Source: JAQVSV01 sp041667045 (lineage in GTDB: Bacteria; Elusimicrobiota; Elusimicrobia; Elusimicrobiales; Elusimicrobiaceae). From it: DNA of 9,273 nt. The stretch spans positions 1 through 9,273 of the forward strand of contig JBAYFS010000083.1 of assembly GCA_041667045.1 (NCBI GenBank), read 5' to 3'. Shown one piece after another: positions 1-7,069 of this stretch. A program made the position numbers and the translations under genes. Every line of letters begins with the position of its first letter. The first letter of the stretch is position 1. Under the pieces are notes generated by a model. The model was not told the DNA's origin. It made no database searches and was given only the letters and a program-made list of their open reading frames with translations.

Positions 1-90
1 ACGTGGGAAGCGTTCTCCAAAGTGTTCGGAAACGGCGAAAAGCTGTCCGGACCCGCGCAGGATATCGGCGCGCACATAAAAAGTTTCTGA
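1..90 (+). CDS. C-terminal end of an unidentified protein (partial)
   Basis: Frame 1 is open from the first base to a TGA at 88-90 and gives 29 residues, beginning TWEAFSKVFGNGEKL and ending in HIKSF. The peptide looks like genuine coding sequence, with mixed polar and hydrophobic composition and no low-complexity character. It ends 14 bp before the next ATG and just ahead of a GAGG ribosome-binding motif. Its beginning lies outside the window. The family is not recognised from so short a piece. Given the adaptor that follows, a transport or envelope protein is possible, but nothing in the residues shows this. Confidence 0.6.
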   Translation, partial: TWEAFSKVFGNGEKLSGPAQDIGAHIKSF

Positions 91-93
91 AGC

Positions 94-97
94 GAGG
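94..97 (+). promoter_or_regulatory. Shine-Dalgarno site (GAGG) that sets the start of the adaptor gene
   Basis: GAGG lies 7 nt before the ATG at 105. The reading frame of the adaptor is open further upstream to position 3, but that extension gives an Arg/Lys-rich peptide, overlaps the preceding gene and would bury the signal peptide. The motif and the signal peptide together favour 105. Comparable motifs precede other genes in this run: AGGA at 1488-1491, AAGGGGG at 2202-2208 and GGAG at 5661-5664. The genome therefore does use Shine-Dalgarno initiation. Confidence 0.6.
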
Positions 98-104
98 TTT
101 AACG

Positions 105-1481
105 ATGTTTAAATTTCTGGCAAGATCTGTCTTCCTCGCGCTGCTTCTGGCGGCGCCGCAAGCTGCGCTGGCGCAGGGCGCGCCCAAACCGGCGGAACCT
201 GCCAAAGAAGCGGCGTCTGGGCAGGCGTCCGCTTTACCCTCCGCCACGACACAAACCGTAACCGCCCCGCAAACCACTGACGCTCACCAGTCGGGAATAG
301 ACAAAGCGGTCGGCGCCGCGCTTTCCGCCCTTGATTACGGCGAAGTGGAAGGCCCCGTGGTCCGTTTTTACGCAAGGATATCCGGCACCACCACAGCCGA
401 AGGGCTTATAGATATCTACGCGCCGTTCGACGGGCGCGTAAGCGACCTCTCTACAGAACTGTTCCAGTGGGTTGAAAAAGACCAGCTGGTGGGCGTGGTG
501 GCCTCCGTAGAACTTGCCGCCATGCTAGACGCCTCCTCCGAGAAAACAAAGGAAACGAACAGAAAACGCTGGAAGGAAATGTACGATTTTTACCAGCTGC
601 GCGCCCCCATCACCGGAATCGTCGTCGGCCTGAACGTAAAAAACCGCCAGAACGTTTTCGACCAGGAAAAACTGATGACCATAGCGCGCAGCATTTTCAT
701 CATCGCGAAAACACAGGAGAAGGTATACATAACTCCCGCGCCGGGCATGCTGGCGAGGATAAAGGACAAAGACACCGGAATCGTCGCTAACGCGGTGCTG
801 CGCAGTTTCACCGAAATTGGCAAAACCGGCCAGTACCAGGTGCGCCTGGAAATAACGGACCGCAACTGGAAAATCCGCCCCGGCATGGTATTCGACGGAG
901 ACCTGCTCCTTTACGACAATCCCAATTCGGCCATGGTGCCCATTGACGCGCTGATAAAGAAAAACGGACGGACCTTCCTTATGACCATGGTGGAAGTGAA
1001 ACCGGGTGCGCGCAACGAGTGGTACACGGAAGTGTCCAACGTTTTCCCCGGCGAAACCTATATCATGCCGGACTCGCTTTTGAACATAAAAACCGTGTCG
1101 TACAACGGCCTGCGCGTGGAACGTTCCACAAACTCGGCGTCCGGACTCCACGACATAGACCGCATTCCGCAAAAAACCGTGAAACCGGCCGCGAAACCGC
1201 AGCCCGTAAAAAAATCCCGCAAAACGGCTAAAGCCAAAACCATGCCCGCGGCGGAAGAGGAAAACAGCGCGGACCTGCCCGCCGTAATGCCTGACCTGAC
1301 AACGAAACGGCAGACGCAGCCCCCGGCGGCGACTCCGGAAGACATTTTTCCAGAGTTCGCCGGCGAAAGTTCTGCCGGCGCGAAACCCGCCGCGCAAAAA
1401 CCGCGCAAACCCGCGAACTCCGTTCCGCCAGCCGCAAGCCCGGAAAGCAGTTCCGAAGCCGCCGGTTACGGCAATAACTAG
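105..1481 (+). CDS. exported membrane-fusion (HlyD/RND-type) periplasmic adaptor-like protein
   Basis: This 458-residue protein has a clear Sec signal peptide. A short basic start is followed by a hydrophobic core at about residues 7-17 and an ALA|Q cleavage site after residue 23, with no lipobox cysteine. Residues 24-75 are an Ala/Pro/Thr-rich linker. Two half-motifs of a lipoyl-like barrel-sandwich follow, at about 100-135 (IYAPFDGRVSDL, VEKDQLVGVV) and 165-195 (LRAPITGIVVGLNVKN). Only about 30 charged helical residues lie between them, a very short hairpin compared with classic HlyD or AcrA. Residues 205-270 look like the beta-barrel, including a RPGM segment typical of adaptors, and 275-340 like the membrane-proximal part. 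The last 115 or so residues are Pro/Ala/Lys-rich and probably disordered. Adaptors of this type link an inner-membrane pump to an outer-membrane channel, but no pump or TolC gene is in view, so the partner is unknown. Family assignment is by fold pattern only. Confidence 0.65.
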   Translation: MFKFLARSVFLALLLAAPQAALAQGAPKPAEPAKEAASGQASALPSATTQTVTAPQTTDAHQSGIDKAVGAALSALDYGEVEGPVVRFYARISGTTTAEGLIDIYAPFDGRVSDLSTELFQWVEKDQLVGVVASVELAAMLDASSEKTKETNRKRWKEMYDFYQLRAPITGIVVGLNVKNRQNVFDQEKLMTIARSIFIIAKTQEKVYITPAPGMLARIKDKDTGIVANAVLRSFTEIGKTGQYQVRLEITDRNWKIRPGMVFDGDLLLYDNPNSAMVPIDALIKKNGRTFLMTMVEVKPGARNEWYTEVSNVFPGETYIMPDSLLNIKTVSYNGLRVERSTNSASGLHDIDRIPQKTVKPAAKPQPVKKSRKTAKAKTMPAAEEENSADLPAVMPDLTTKRQTQPPAATPEDIFPEFAGESSAGAKPAAQKPRKPANSVPPAASPESSSEAAGYGNN

Positions 1482-1498
1482 GTTTTGAGGATCTGACT

Positions 1499-2188
1499 AT
1501 GGGTGAAAAAGAATTACGTTTTTCAAGTTTCATGTTCGTTAAGGTCGCCCCCGCTTTCCGGCACCTGATTTCAAACGAAAAAATAGCCGCCAAGCAGGAG
1601 CTGGAAGGCATGGTGGCCCTGCGCCAGGACGATTTGTTCCTGCGCACCTATTCCCTGCAGGGGTTAAGGGCGGAATTCGATATGCTGCTCTGGCTTGTCT
1701 CCTCGGATATAACGCACCTGCAGCAGGCGTGGTCCAACATTTCGGCCACGGGCGCGGGCCGCTATCTGGTGGCAAAAAAAAGCTTCCTGGGCTTTTTCGA
1801 GCTGACACCGGAGCAAATGGTCTGTGAACAAGAATGCGGAGTGGTGCCCGCCGGCCTGTTCGGCAAATACCAGTACATGCTGCTGCACCCGCTCAGCCGG
1901 ACCTGCGAATGGCATCAGATGAGCGCGGAAGAGCAGACGCTTTATCTTACAGAACGAAAAAACACGCTGGAGGCTTTTCCGTCGGTCGCGGAGCACATGT
2001 TCGAGTCCTATGGACTAGACGACCAGGACTGCATAGTGGTGCGCGAATCCAACAACCTCAGGGAACTGGCCGCGGTAACACAGAAATTAAGGGAAAAACG
2101 CATAAAACATTTTGCGAAGTGCGACACGCCCTCGCTGCTGTGCATCGGCAGCGACCTGCGCGTGATTTTAGACAGGCTGGGAAATTAA
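1499..2188 (+). CDS. chlorite dismutase/HemQ-family protein, apparently lacking the key haem residues
   Basis: The 229-residue protein matches the chlorite dismutase-like family, whose HemQ members convert coprohaem to haem b. Recognisable parts are an N-terminal FSSFMFVKVAPAFR strand, GLRAEFDMLLWL at 55-66, the region HPLSRTCEW at 130-138, ESYGLDDQD at 169-177 and CDTPSLLCIG near the end. Compared from memory with Listeria HemQ, the YPMSK motif that carries the catalytic Tyr reads HPLSR here. The proximal haem His position reads Arg153. The tryptophan between them aligns, and the spacing agrees once a 4-residue insertion in the Listeria protein is allowed for. The protein may therefore not bind haem in the usual way. 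No hem genes are visible. The start is supported by AGGA at 1488-1491, 7 nt before the ATG. It sits 17 bp after the adaptor and 24 bp before glgC. Family membership is fairly secure; function is not. Confidence 0.75.
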   Translation: MGEKELRFSSFMFVKVAPAFRHLISNEKIAAKQELEGMVALRQDDLFLRTYSLQGLRAEFDMLLWLVSSDITHLQQAWSNISATGAGRYLVAKKSFLGFFELTPEQMVCEQECGVVPAGLFGKYQYMLLHPLSRTCEWHQMSAEEQTLYLTERKNTLEAFPSVAEHMFESYGLDDQDCIVVRESNNLRELAAVTQKLREKRIKHFAKCDTPSLLCIGSDLRVILDRLGN

Positions 2189-2212
2189 GTCAAATTAAAG
2201 CAAGGGGGCATT

Positions 2213-3421
2213 ATGAGAGTTCTCGGTGTTATCATGGCTGGCGGCAAGGGCGAACGGCTCTACCCGCTTACAAAAGAACGTTCCAAACCGGCGGTTCCGT
2301 TCGGCGGAAAATACCGTATAGCGGATTTCGTCATTTCGAACTTCGTCAACTCCGGCATATTCGCCTCCTACGTGCTGGTGCAGTATATGTCCCAGTCGCT
2401 TATAGACTACCTGAGGCAAAGCTGGTCGGTGCGCGGTATTACGTCGGACCACTTCATAACCGTCGTGCCGCCGCAGATGAAAATGGGCGAAGTATGGTAC
2501 CGCGGAACGGCCGACGCCGTGCGCCAGAACATCAGCCTTATAAACGACTTCGCTCCGGACCTGGTGGCGATATTCGGAGCGGACCACATCTACCGCATGG
2601 ATGTGGGCCAGATGATAGATTTTCACGTTAAAAACAACGCCGACGTGACCGTCTCAGCCCTGCCCGTGCCGTGCAAAGAGGCCAGCTCCTTCGGGGTGAT
2701 CTCGGTGGACGCGAAAAACCGCGTCAACGGTTTCGTGGAAAAGCCGGAAAACCCGCCCGCTATTCCGGGCAACCCGGAAATGTCCTACGCGTCCATGGGC
2801 AACTACATTTTCAGCTACGACGCGCTGGTCAACATTCTGCACGAGAAATACGCCGAAACGCCGGGCCTTGATTTCGGCAAAGGCGTGCTTCCGATGATCC
2901 ACAAACGCTACCGCGTGTTCGCTTATGACTTTCCCACACAGAAACTGCCCGGTTTGCAGGACTATGAGGAGCAGGGCTACTGGCGCGACGTGGGCACCAT
3001 CTCCTCCTTGTGGCAAAGCAACATGGACCTGCTGGGCGCGAAGCCCAAGCTGGATTTGAACAACCCGAAATGGCCCATCCATTCCGGCAGCCACAATTCG
3101 CCGCCGGCAAAATACGTGGGCGCGGAAATAAAGGATTCCATGATAAGCGACGGGTGCGTCATAAAAAACTCCTCCATAAAACACAGCATTCTGGGCCGCG
3201 GCATTGTGGTGCACGACAAGTGCGACATAGAGGACTGCATTATCATGGACTACTGCGAAATAAAACCCGGCACGAAACTGAAAAAAGTAGTCATAGACCG
3301 CTTTAACGTGCTCGGACCCAAAGCCACGATCGGCTACAACGCGCAGGAAGACGCGCAACGTTATTATATTGACCCGTCCGGCATAGTCATCATAGCGCGG
3401 GGGAAAACGAAGTTTCTATGA
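2213..3421 (+). CDS. glgC: glucose-1-phosphate adenylyltransferase (ADP-glucose pyrophosphorylase)
   Basis: GlgC makes ADP-glucose and pyrophosphate from ATP and glucose-1-phosphate in the cytosol, the committed step of bacterial glycogen synthesis. The 402-residue length is close to the usual size. The N-terminal nucleotidyltransferase domain shows AGGKGERLYPLT at 9-20, KPAVPFGGKYRIADF at 25-39, YRGTADAVRQN at 96-106, FGADHIYRMD at 121-130, SSFGVISVD at 158-166, FVEKP at 174-178 (sugar-phosphate-binding Lys177) and YWRDVGTISSLW at 256-267. The C-terminal part, from about 300, has the hexapeptide-like pattern of a left-handed beta-helix. A strong AAGGGGG motif at 2202-2208 supports the start. 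The stop overlaps the ATG of the next gene (ATGA at 3418-3421), so translation of the two is probably coupled. GlgC enzymes are typically allosteric; the effector cannot be read from the sequence with certainty. Confidence 0.96.
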   Translation: MRVLGVIMAGGKGERLYPLTKERSKPAVPFGGKYRIADFVISNFVNSGIFASYVLVQYMSQSLIDYLRQSWSVRGITSDHFITVVPPQMKMGEVWYRGTADAVRQNISLINDFAPDLVAIFGADHIYRMDVGQMIDFHVKNNADVTVSALPVPCKEASSFGVISVDAKNRVNGFVEKPENPPAIPGNPEMSYASMGNYIFSYDALVNILHEKYAETPGLDFGKGVLPMIHKRYRVFAYDFPTQKLPGLQDYEEQGYWRDVGTISSLWQSNMDLLGAKPKLDLNNPKWPIHSGSHNSPPAKYVGAEIKDSMISDGCVIKNSSIKHSILGRGIVVHDKCDIEDCIIMDYCEIKPGTKLKKVVIDRFNVLGPKATIGYNAQEDAQRYYIDPSGIVIIARGKTKFL

Positions 3422-5682
3422 CGTCGAAACACCTGGTCTTTCACGGGCATTTTTACCAGCCGCCGCGCGAAAATCCGTGGTCCGGCGCCGTCGAGCGGGA
3501 AAGCTCGGCCACCCCTTACCACGACTGGAACGAGCGCATCACCGCCGAGTGTTACGGCCCCTGCGCCGCCACACCCTTTTCCGCGCGCGGGAAAGACCAG
3601 GAAATTCTGAACCTCTATTCGCTTATAAGCTTTAATTTCGGGCCCACCCTTTTAAACTGGCTCGAATGCCGCTACCGCAGGCTGTACATGGCAATATTGC
3701 AGGCCGACCGCGATTCCGCCAAGGAACGCGGACACGGCAACGCGCTGGCGCAGGTTTATAACCACATAATCATGCCGCTGGCTTCGCTGCGCGACAAACG
3801 CACCCAGGTTAAATGGGGCCTGCAGGATTTCCGCCAGCGTTTCGCCCGGGAAGCGGAAGGCCTCTGGCTTTCCGAAACCGCCGCGGACGACGAGACGCTC
3901 GAAGTTCTGTGCGAGAACAATATCCGCTTTACGGTTTTGTCGCCGGCCCAGGCGGTGAGCATAAAGATGGAAGGCGCGCGGAAAATGGAACCGGTCCGCG
4001 CAGAAACGCTGGATACGTCCGCGCCATACCGCTGGTATTCCAGAATTCAGCCCGGAAAATTCATAGACATATTTTTTTACTCCCGCGAACTGGATCTGGC
4101 GATAAGCAAAAACGGTTTCCTTTCCAGGCCGGAGGAACTGTGCGGCCTTATCGAAACCCTTTTCAGGCACGACAGCCGCAAACCGCGCCTGCTCACTTTT
4201 GCCTCGGACGGCGAGAACTACGGACACCATTACAAAAACGGACACCAGAATCTGGCGCGCGTCCTGCGCGGAACGCAAAGCAAAAAAATAGCTGACACCG
4301 TCAATTTCGCCCAGTTCCTGGAACTTGCCGGAACGCCGGAATACGCGGTTGAGATAGTTTCTCCTTCCGCCTGGAGCTGCCCGCACGGAGTCGCCCGCTG
4401 GACGGACGACTGCGGCTGCAGCACCGCGGGAAACACCCGCTGGAACCAGAAATGGCGCAAGCCGCTGCGCGCGGCCTTAAATTCGCTGGCGGAAAAACTC
4501 GACTCCGCTTACGAGAAGGAAACCGTGTTCGCCGATCCGTGGAAAGCGCGCGACGATTACGCGCTCTGCCAAACCGAGGACCGCCTGAACGGCCTGCGCG
4601 CATTTCTAAAAGCGCACGCGCTAAGCGGACGCCCGGACGAACTGAAAAAAGGGCTGAAAGCTCTTGAAATGCAAAAAAACCGCATGCTGATGTTCACAAG
4701 CTGCGGCTGGTTCTTTGACGATATTTCAGGGCTGGAAGCCGTCCAGATTCTCAAATACGCCGCGCGCGCCACCCAACTGGCGGGAGCCGCAGGCCCGGAG
4801 CTGGAAAAAGAACTGGCCGCGGAACTTAAAAACTGCCCGTCAAACCTGAAACGTTTTCAAAACGGCGAAACCGTTTACCGGGAACTTGTAAAGCCCAGCG
4901 AAATTACGCTGGAACGCGCGGCTGCGCAACATTGCGCGTCCGCCGCGTTCGGCCTGAAAATTCCCTTCGGCGGCGTTTCCGTTCTGCACGGCAAACTTTT
5001 AGACGAAGACCTCGGGTCCGTCCTCCTCCACGCGTACAGAATACACGTGGAAAACACCGCCGCGCTGGAATCCGGGCATTACCACGTTTTCATATTAAAA
5101 CGCGACGGGCACAAATACGCGCCCGACGGGTTCGACTGTTTCGTGAAGGCGGAAGACACGAAGGAAGAATACGCTCAAACCCTGGCCTCGGTTTCAAAAA
5201 CGCCTCATAAGGCACGAGAACTGCTTGCGAACTCCGGCTACCGCGAAACGGAAAACGCCGTTTCAGGAGAAACTCTCCGCGCCAATCCTTTATTCGGCAA
5301 CAAAACTCCTTCCGAAACGGACCGCCTGCTCCAGAACTGGACGGAACGGCTCTGCAAAAACCCCGCGCTTTCCGGCGAACTGCTAAACAACGCTTTGGCG
5401 CTCGAAACCGCCGGTTTAAAGCGCCCGGAGATTCCGTTCTCCGACAATCTTCTCCGCCAGTGCGCGGAGAGTTATGCGCTCGCGCTGGAATCGTTTTCCG
5501 CCGCCCGGCTGGAAGAATTGAAACCGTGGCTGGCATATTTTTCGGACGGCGCACCGCGCTGGAAATTTCATCTTGTGCTGAAAGGCTTTTTAAACGGCTT
5601 TGAGCCGTCCGCCGCGAACAAAGAATTCTCCACCTGTTTCGCGCACACCTTAACCATACTGGAGCTGCGAAAATGCCTATAA
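3418..5682 (+). CDS. GH57 family glycoside hydrolase with DUF3536 domain
   Basis: This 754-residue protein is probably a cytosolic alpha-glucan-acting enzyme, as there is no signal peptide. GH57 landmarks are HGHFYQP at 9-15, GLWLSE at 148-153 with Glu153 as the likely nucleophile, and TFASDGENYGHH at 260-271 with Asp264 as the likely acid/base. The segment AWSCPHGVARWTDDCGC at 318-334, followed by RWNQKWRKPL at 341-350, is characteristic of the DUF3536 subgroup. The conserved cysteines there (321, 332, 334) suggest a structural or metal site, which is an inference. The C-terminal 400 residues are mostly predicted helix. GH57 includes alpha-amylases, 4-alpha-glucanotransferases and branching enzymes. 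The DUF3536 branch has no well-established activity that I can name. The 4-bp overlap with glgC supports a role in glycogen metabolism, perhaps trimming, branching or degradation. The start is set by that overlap; only a distant G-rich stretch (3399-3403) precedes it. Confidence 0.88.
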   Translation: MTSKHLVFHGHFYQPPRENPWSGAVERESSATPYHDWNERITAECYGPCAATPFSARGKDQEILNLYSLISFNFGPTLLNWLECRYRRLYMAILQADRDSAKERGHGNALAQVYNHIIMPLASLRDKRTQVKWGLQDFRQRFAREAEGLWLSETAADDETLEVLCENNIRFTVLSPAQAVSIKMEGARKMEPVRAETLDTSAPYRWYSRIQPGKFIDIFFYSRELDLAISKNGFLSRPEELCGLIETLFRHDSRKPRLLTFASDGENYGHHYKNGHQNLARVLRGTQSKKIADTVNFAQFLELAGTPEYAVEIVSPSAWSCPHGVARWTDDCGCSTAGNTRWNQKWRKPLRAALNSLAEKLDSAYEKETVFADPWKARDDYALCQTEDRLNGLRAFLKAHALSGRPDELKKGLKALEMQKNRMLMFTSCGWFFDDISGLEAVQILKYAARATQLAGAAGPELEKELAAELKNCPSNLKRFQNGETVYRELVKPSEITLERAAAQHCASAAFGLKIPFGGVSVLHGKLLDEDLGSVLLHAYRIHVENTAALESGHYHVFILKRDGHKYAPDGFDCFVKAEDTKEEYAQTLASVSKTPHKARELLANSGYRETENAVSGETLRANPLFGNKTPSETDRLLQNWTERLCKNPALSGELLNNALALETAGLKRPEIPFSDNLLRQCAESYALALESFSAARLEELKPWLAYFSDGAPRWKFHLVLKGFLNGFEPSAANKEFSTCFAHTLTILELRKCL

Positions 5683-6626
5683 AGAAAATAACCCTGGCCA
5701 GCCGCAACCAGGCCGTGATAATTCTGGGCGTGCAGGACGAACGCCTGCGCCGCATTGAGCGGGATTATAAAGTGGAAGTGTTCGTCCGCCACGATCCGGA
5801 CGAAAACGGAGCCGTTGACATCAATATCAAAGGCCCCATATCCCGAGTGGATAAAGCCATAGCAGCGATAAAGGGGCTTATGAGCCAAATGAACGAAACA
5901 CCCGAAGGGCACCATAGCACGGAACCGCAGAAACCGATACACAACGGAATCATTTACCACCCGCACCGGGGCACGCCGGTGAAACCGCGCAACACCGCGC
6001 AGGAGGAATACGCGCACGCTATTTTCGCGCACGACCTGGTAATAGGAATCGGCCCGGCGGGAACGGGCAAAACCTTCGTCGCGGCGGCCGCGGCCATGCG
6101 CGCGCTAGAACTCAATCTGGTGGATAAAATAGTGCTCACCCGCCCCATCGTGGAAGCAGGCGAAAAACTGGGCTTCCTGCCAGGAGATTTATATGAAAAA
6201 GTGCACCCGTACCTGCGCCCCCTTTACGACGCTTTCTTCACGCTCGCCGGGCCGGACCGCTTCCGCGACATGAAAGACGACGGCGTTCTGGAAATCGTGC
6301 CGCTCGCCTACATGCGGGGCCGCACGCTGGAAAACGCGTTCATTATCCTCGACGAAGCCCAGAACACACTCCCGGAACAGATGAAAATGTTTTTAACCCG
6401 CATGGGCGTGAACTCAAAAGTGGTTATCACGGGCGACATCACGCAGATAGATTTGGAAGACAAGACCAAAAGCGGACTGATGCAGGCCACCCATGTGCTT
6501 CAGCACACGGACGGCGTCAAGTTTTTCCGTTTCACCAAGGACGACGTGGTGCGCCACAAGCTGGTGCGGGAAATTATCGCCGCCTATGAAGTGTGGGAGA
6601 ACAAAAAGACCCGCAAAACCGTATGA
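5673..6626 (+). CDS. phoH: PhoH family P-loop ATPase
   Basis: PhoH-type proteins are cytosolic ATPases linked to RNA metabolism and often encoded beside YbeY. The 317-residue length is normal. An N-terminal KH-like region (about 1-70) contains RVDKAIAAIKGLM. The ATPase domain follows, with Walker A GPAGTGKT at 127-134, the very conserved RPIVEAGEKLGFLPGDL at 157-173, PYLRPLYDA at 179-187, Walker B FIILDEAQN at 223-231 and VVITGDITQIDL at 250-261. All core motifs are intact. GGAG at 5661-5664, 8 nt before the ATG, supports the start, which lies 10 bp inside the GH57 gene. The stop overlaps the ybeY ATG by 4 bp. The name follows the family; the phosphate-starvation link of E. coli PhoH should not be assumed here. 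Confidence 0.95.
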   Translation: MPIKKITLASRNQAVIILGVQDERLRRIERDYKVEVFVRHDPDENGAVDINIKGPISRVDKAIAAIKGLMSQMNETPEGHHSTEPQKPIHNGIIYHPHRGTPVKPRNTAQEEYAHAIFAHDLVIGIGPAGTGKTFVAAAAAMRALELNLVDKIVLTRPIVEAGEKLGFLPGDLYEKVHPYLRPLYDAFFTLAGPDRFRDMKDDGVLEIVPLAYMRGRTLENAFIILDEAQNTLPEQMKMFLTRMGVNSKVVITGDITQIDLEDKTKSGLMQATHVLQHTDGVKFFRFTKDDVVRHKLVREIIAAYEVWENKKTRKTV

Positions 6627-7069
6627 AAATAAACATTTTCAATAACGCCAGAGTCGCCCTAAAGAGCATGCCCGACAGGAAGATATTACGAAAAGCCGTT
6701 AAAACCGCGCTGGGTGACAAAGCTGCGCTGGACGGCGAAATAAACATAGTGTTCGTCACGGAAGACGAAATCATAAGACTTAACAGACTTTACCTCTCAA
6801 AAAACACGCTGACCGACGTGATCGCCTTCAATTACCCGCCCGCCGGGCCAACCGCCGAAGGGCCGGGCTTTCCGTTCGGCGACATTTTCGTCTGCGCGCA
6901 TTCGGCGAAGCTGCAGGCCGGAAACATAGGGCACAGCCTGAAAGCCGAACTGCTTATTCTGACCGTGCACGGCGCGCTGCATCTCGCCGGCATGGACGAT
7001 GCGACGAAAAAACTGCGCGGGGAAATGGATTTGAGAACCCGGGAAATTATTGCGCTGTGCGCAGATTGA
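6623..7069 (+). CDS. ybeY: YbeY family endoribonuclease / rRNA maturation factor
   Basis: YbeY is a cytosolic metal-dependent RNase-like factor involved in 16S rRNA 3'-end maturation and ribosome quality control. The 148-residue protein begins MKINIFNN and contains LNRLYLSKNTLTDVIAFNY at 53-71 (the family's TDV(L/I)xF motif), FGDIFVC at 85-91 and HGALHLAGMDD at 116-126. The first two metal ligands, His116 and His120, are present. The third position, usually His (GYDH), is Asp126. From memory, an Asp here also occurs in Bacteroidota YbeY proteins, so it is probably a functional variant. The ATG at 6623 is preferred because it overlaps the phoH stop as ATGA. An in-frame GTG at 6593 would add 10 residues that do not look like the family. 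The nearest GGGAG (6596-6600) is too far away for 6623, so translational coupling to phoH is likely. Confidence 0.94.
   Translation: MKINIFNNARVALKSMPDRKILRKAVKTALGDKAALDGEINIVFVTEDEIIRLNRLYLSKNTLTDVIAFNYPPAGPTAEGPGFPFGDIFVCAHSAKLQAGNIGHSLKAELLILTVHGALHLAGMDDATKKLRGEMDLRTREIIALCAD

Noticed and set aside
3..104. N-terminal extension of the adaptor frame, rich in Arg and Lys
   Set aside because: It overlaps the preceding gene, has the composition of a shadow frame and would bury the signal peptide. A GAGG motif 7 nt before the ATG at 105 explains the start.
525..1397. 290-codon open frame on the minus strand
   Set aside because: It lies wholly opposite the adaptor gene and translates to an Arg/Val/Phe/His-rich sequence with no recognisable motif, typical of the antisense of GC-rich coding DNA.
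1834..2631. 265-codon plus-strand frame across the HemQ-like gene and glgC
   Set aside because: It spans two well-supported genes in another frame, and its Arg/Gly/Pro-rich translation has no family features.
6593..6622. Upstream GTG start for ybeY
   Set aside because: The extra residues GEQKDPQNR do not resemble YbeY N-termini, and the ATG at 6623 overlaps the phoH stop in the usual coupled manner.
7051..7063. TGCGC-TGT-GCGCA as an intrinsic terminator
   Set aside because: The stem is only 5 bp and no T-run follows on either strand. It is kept only as an observation about the convergent overlap.
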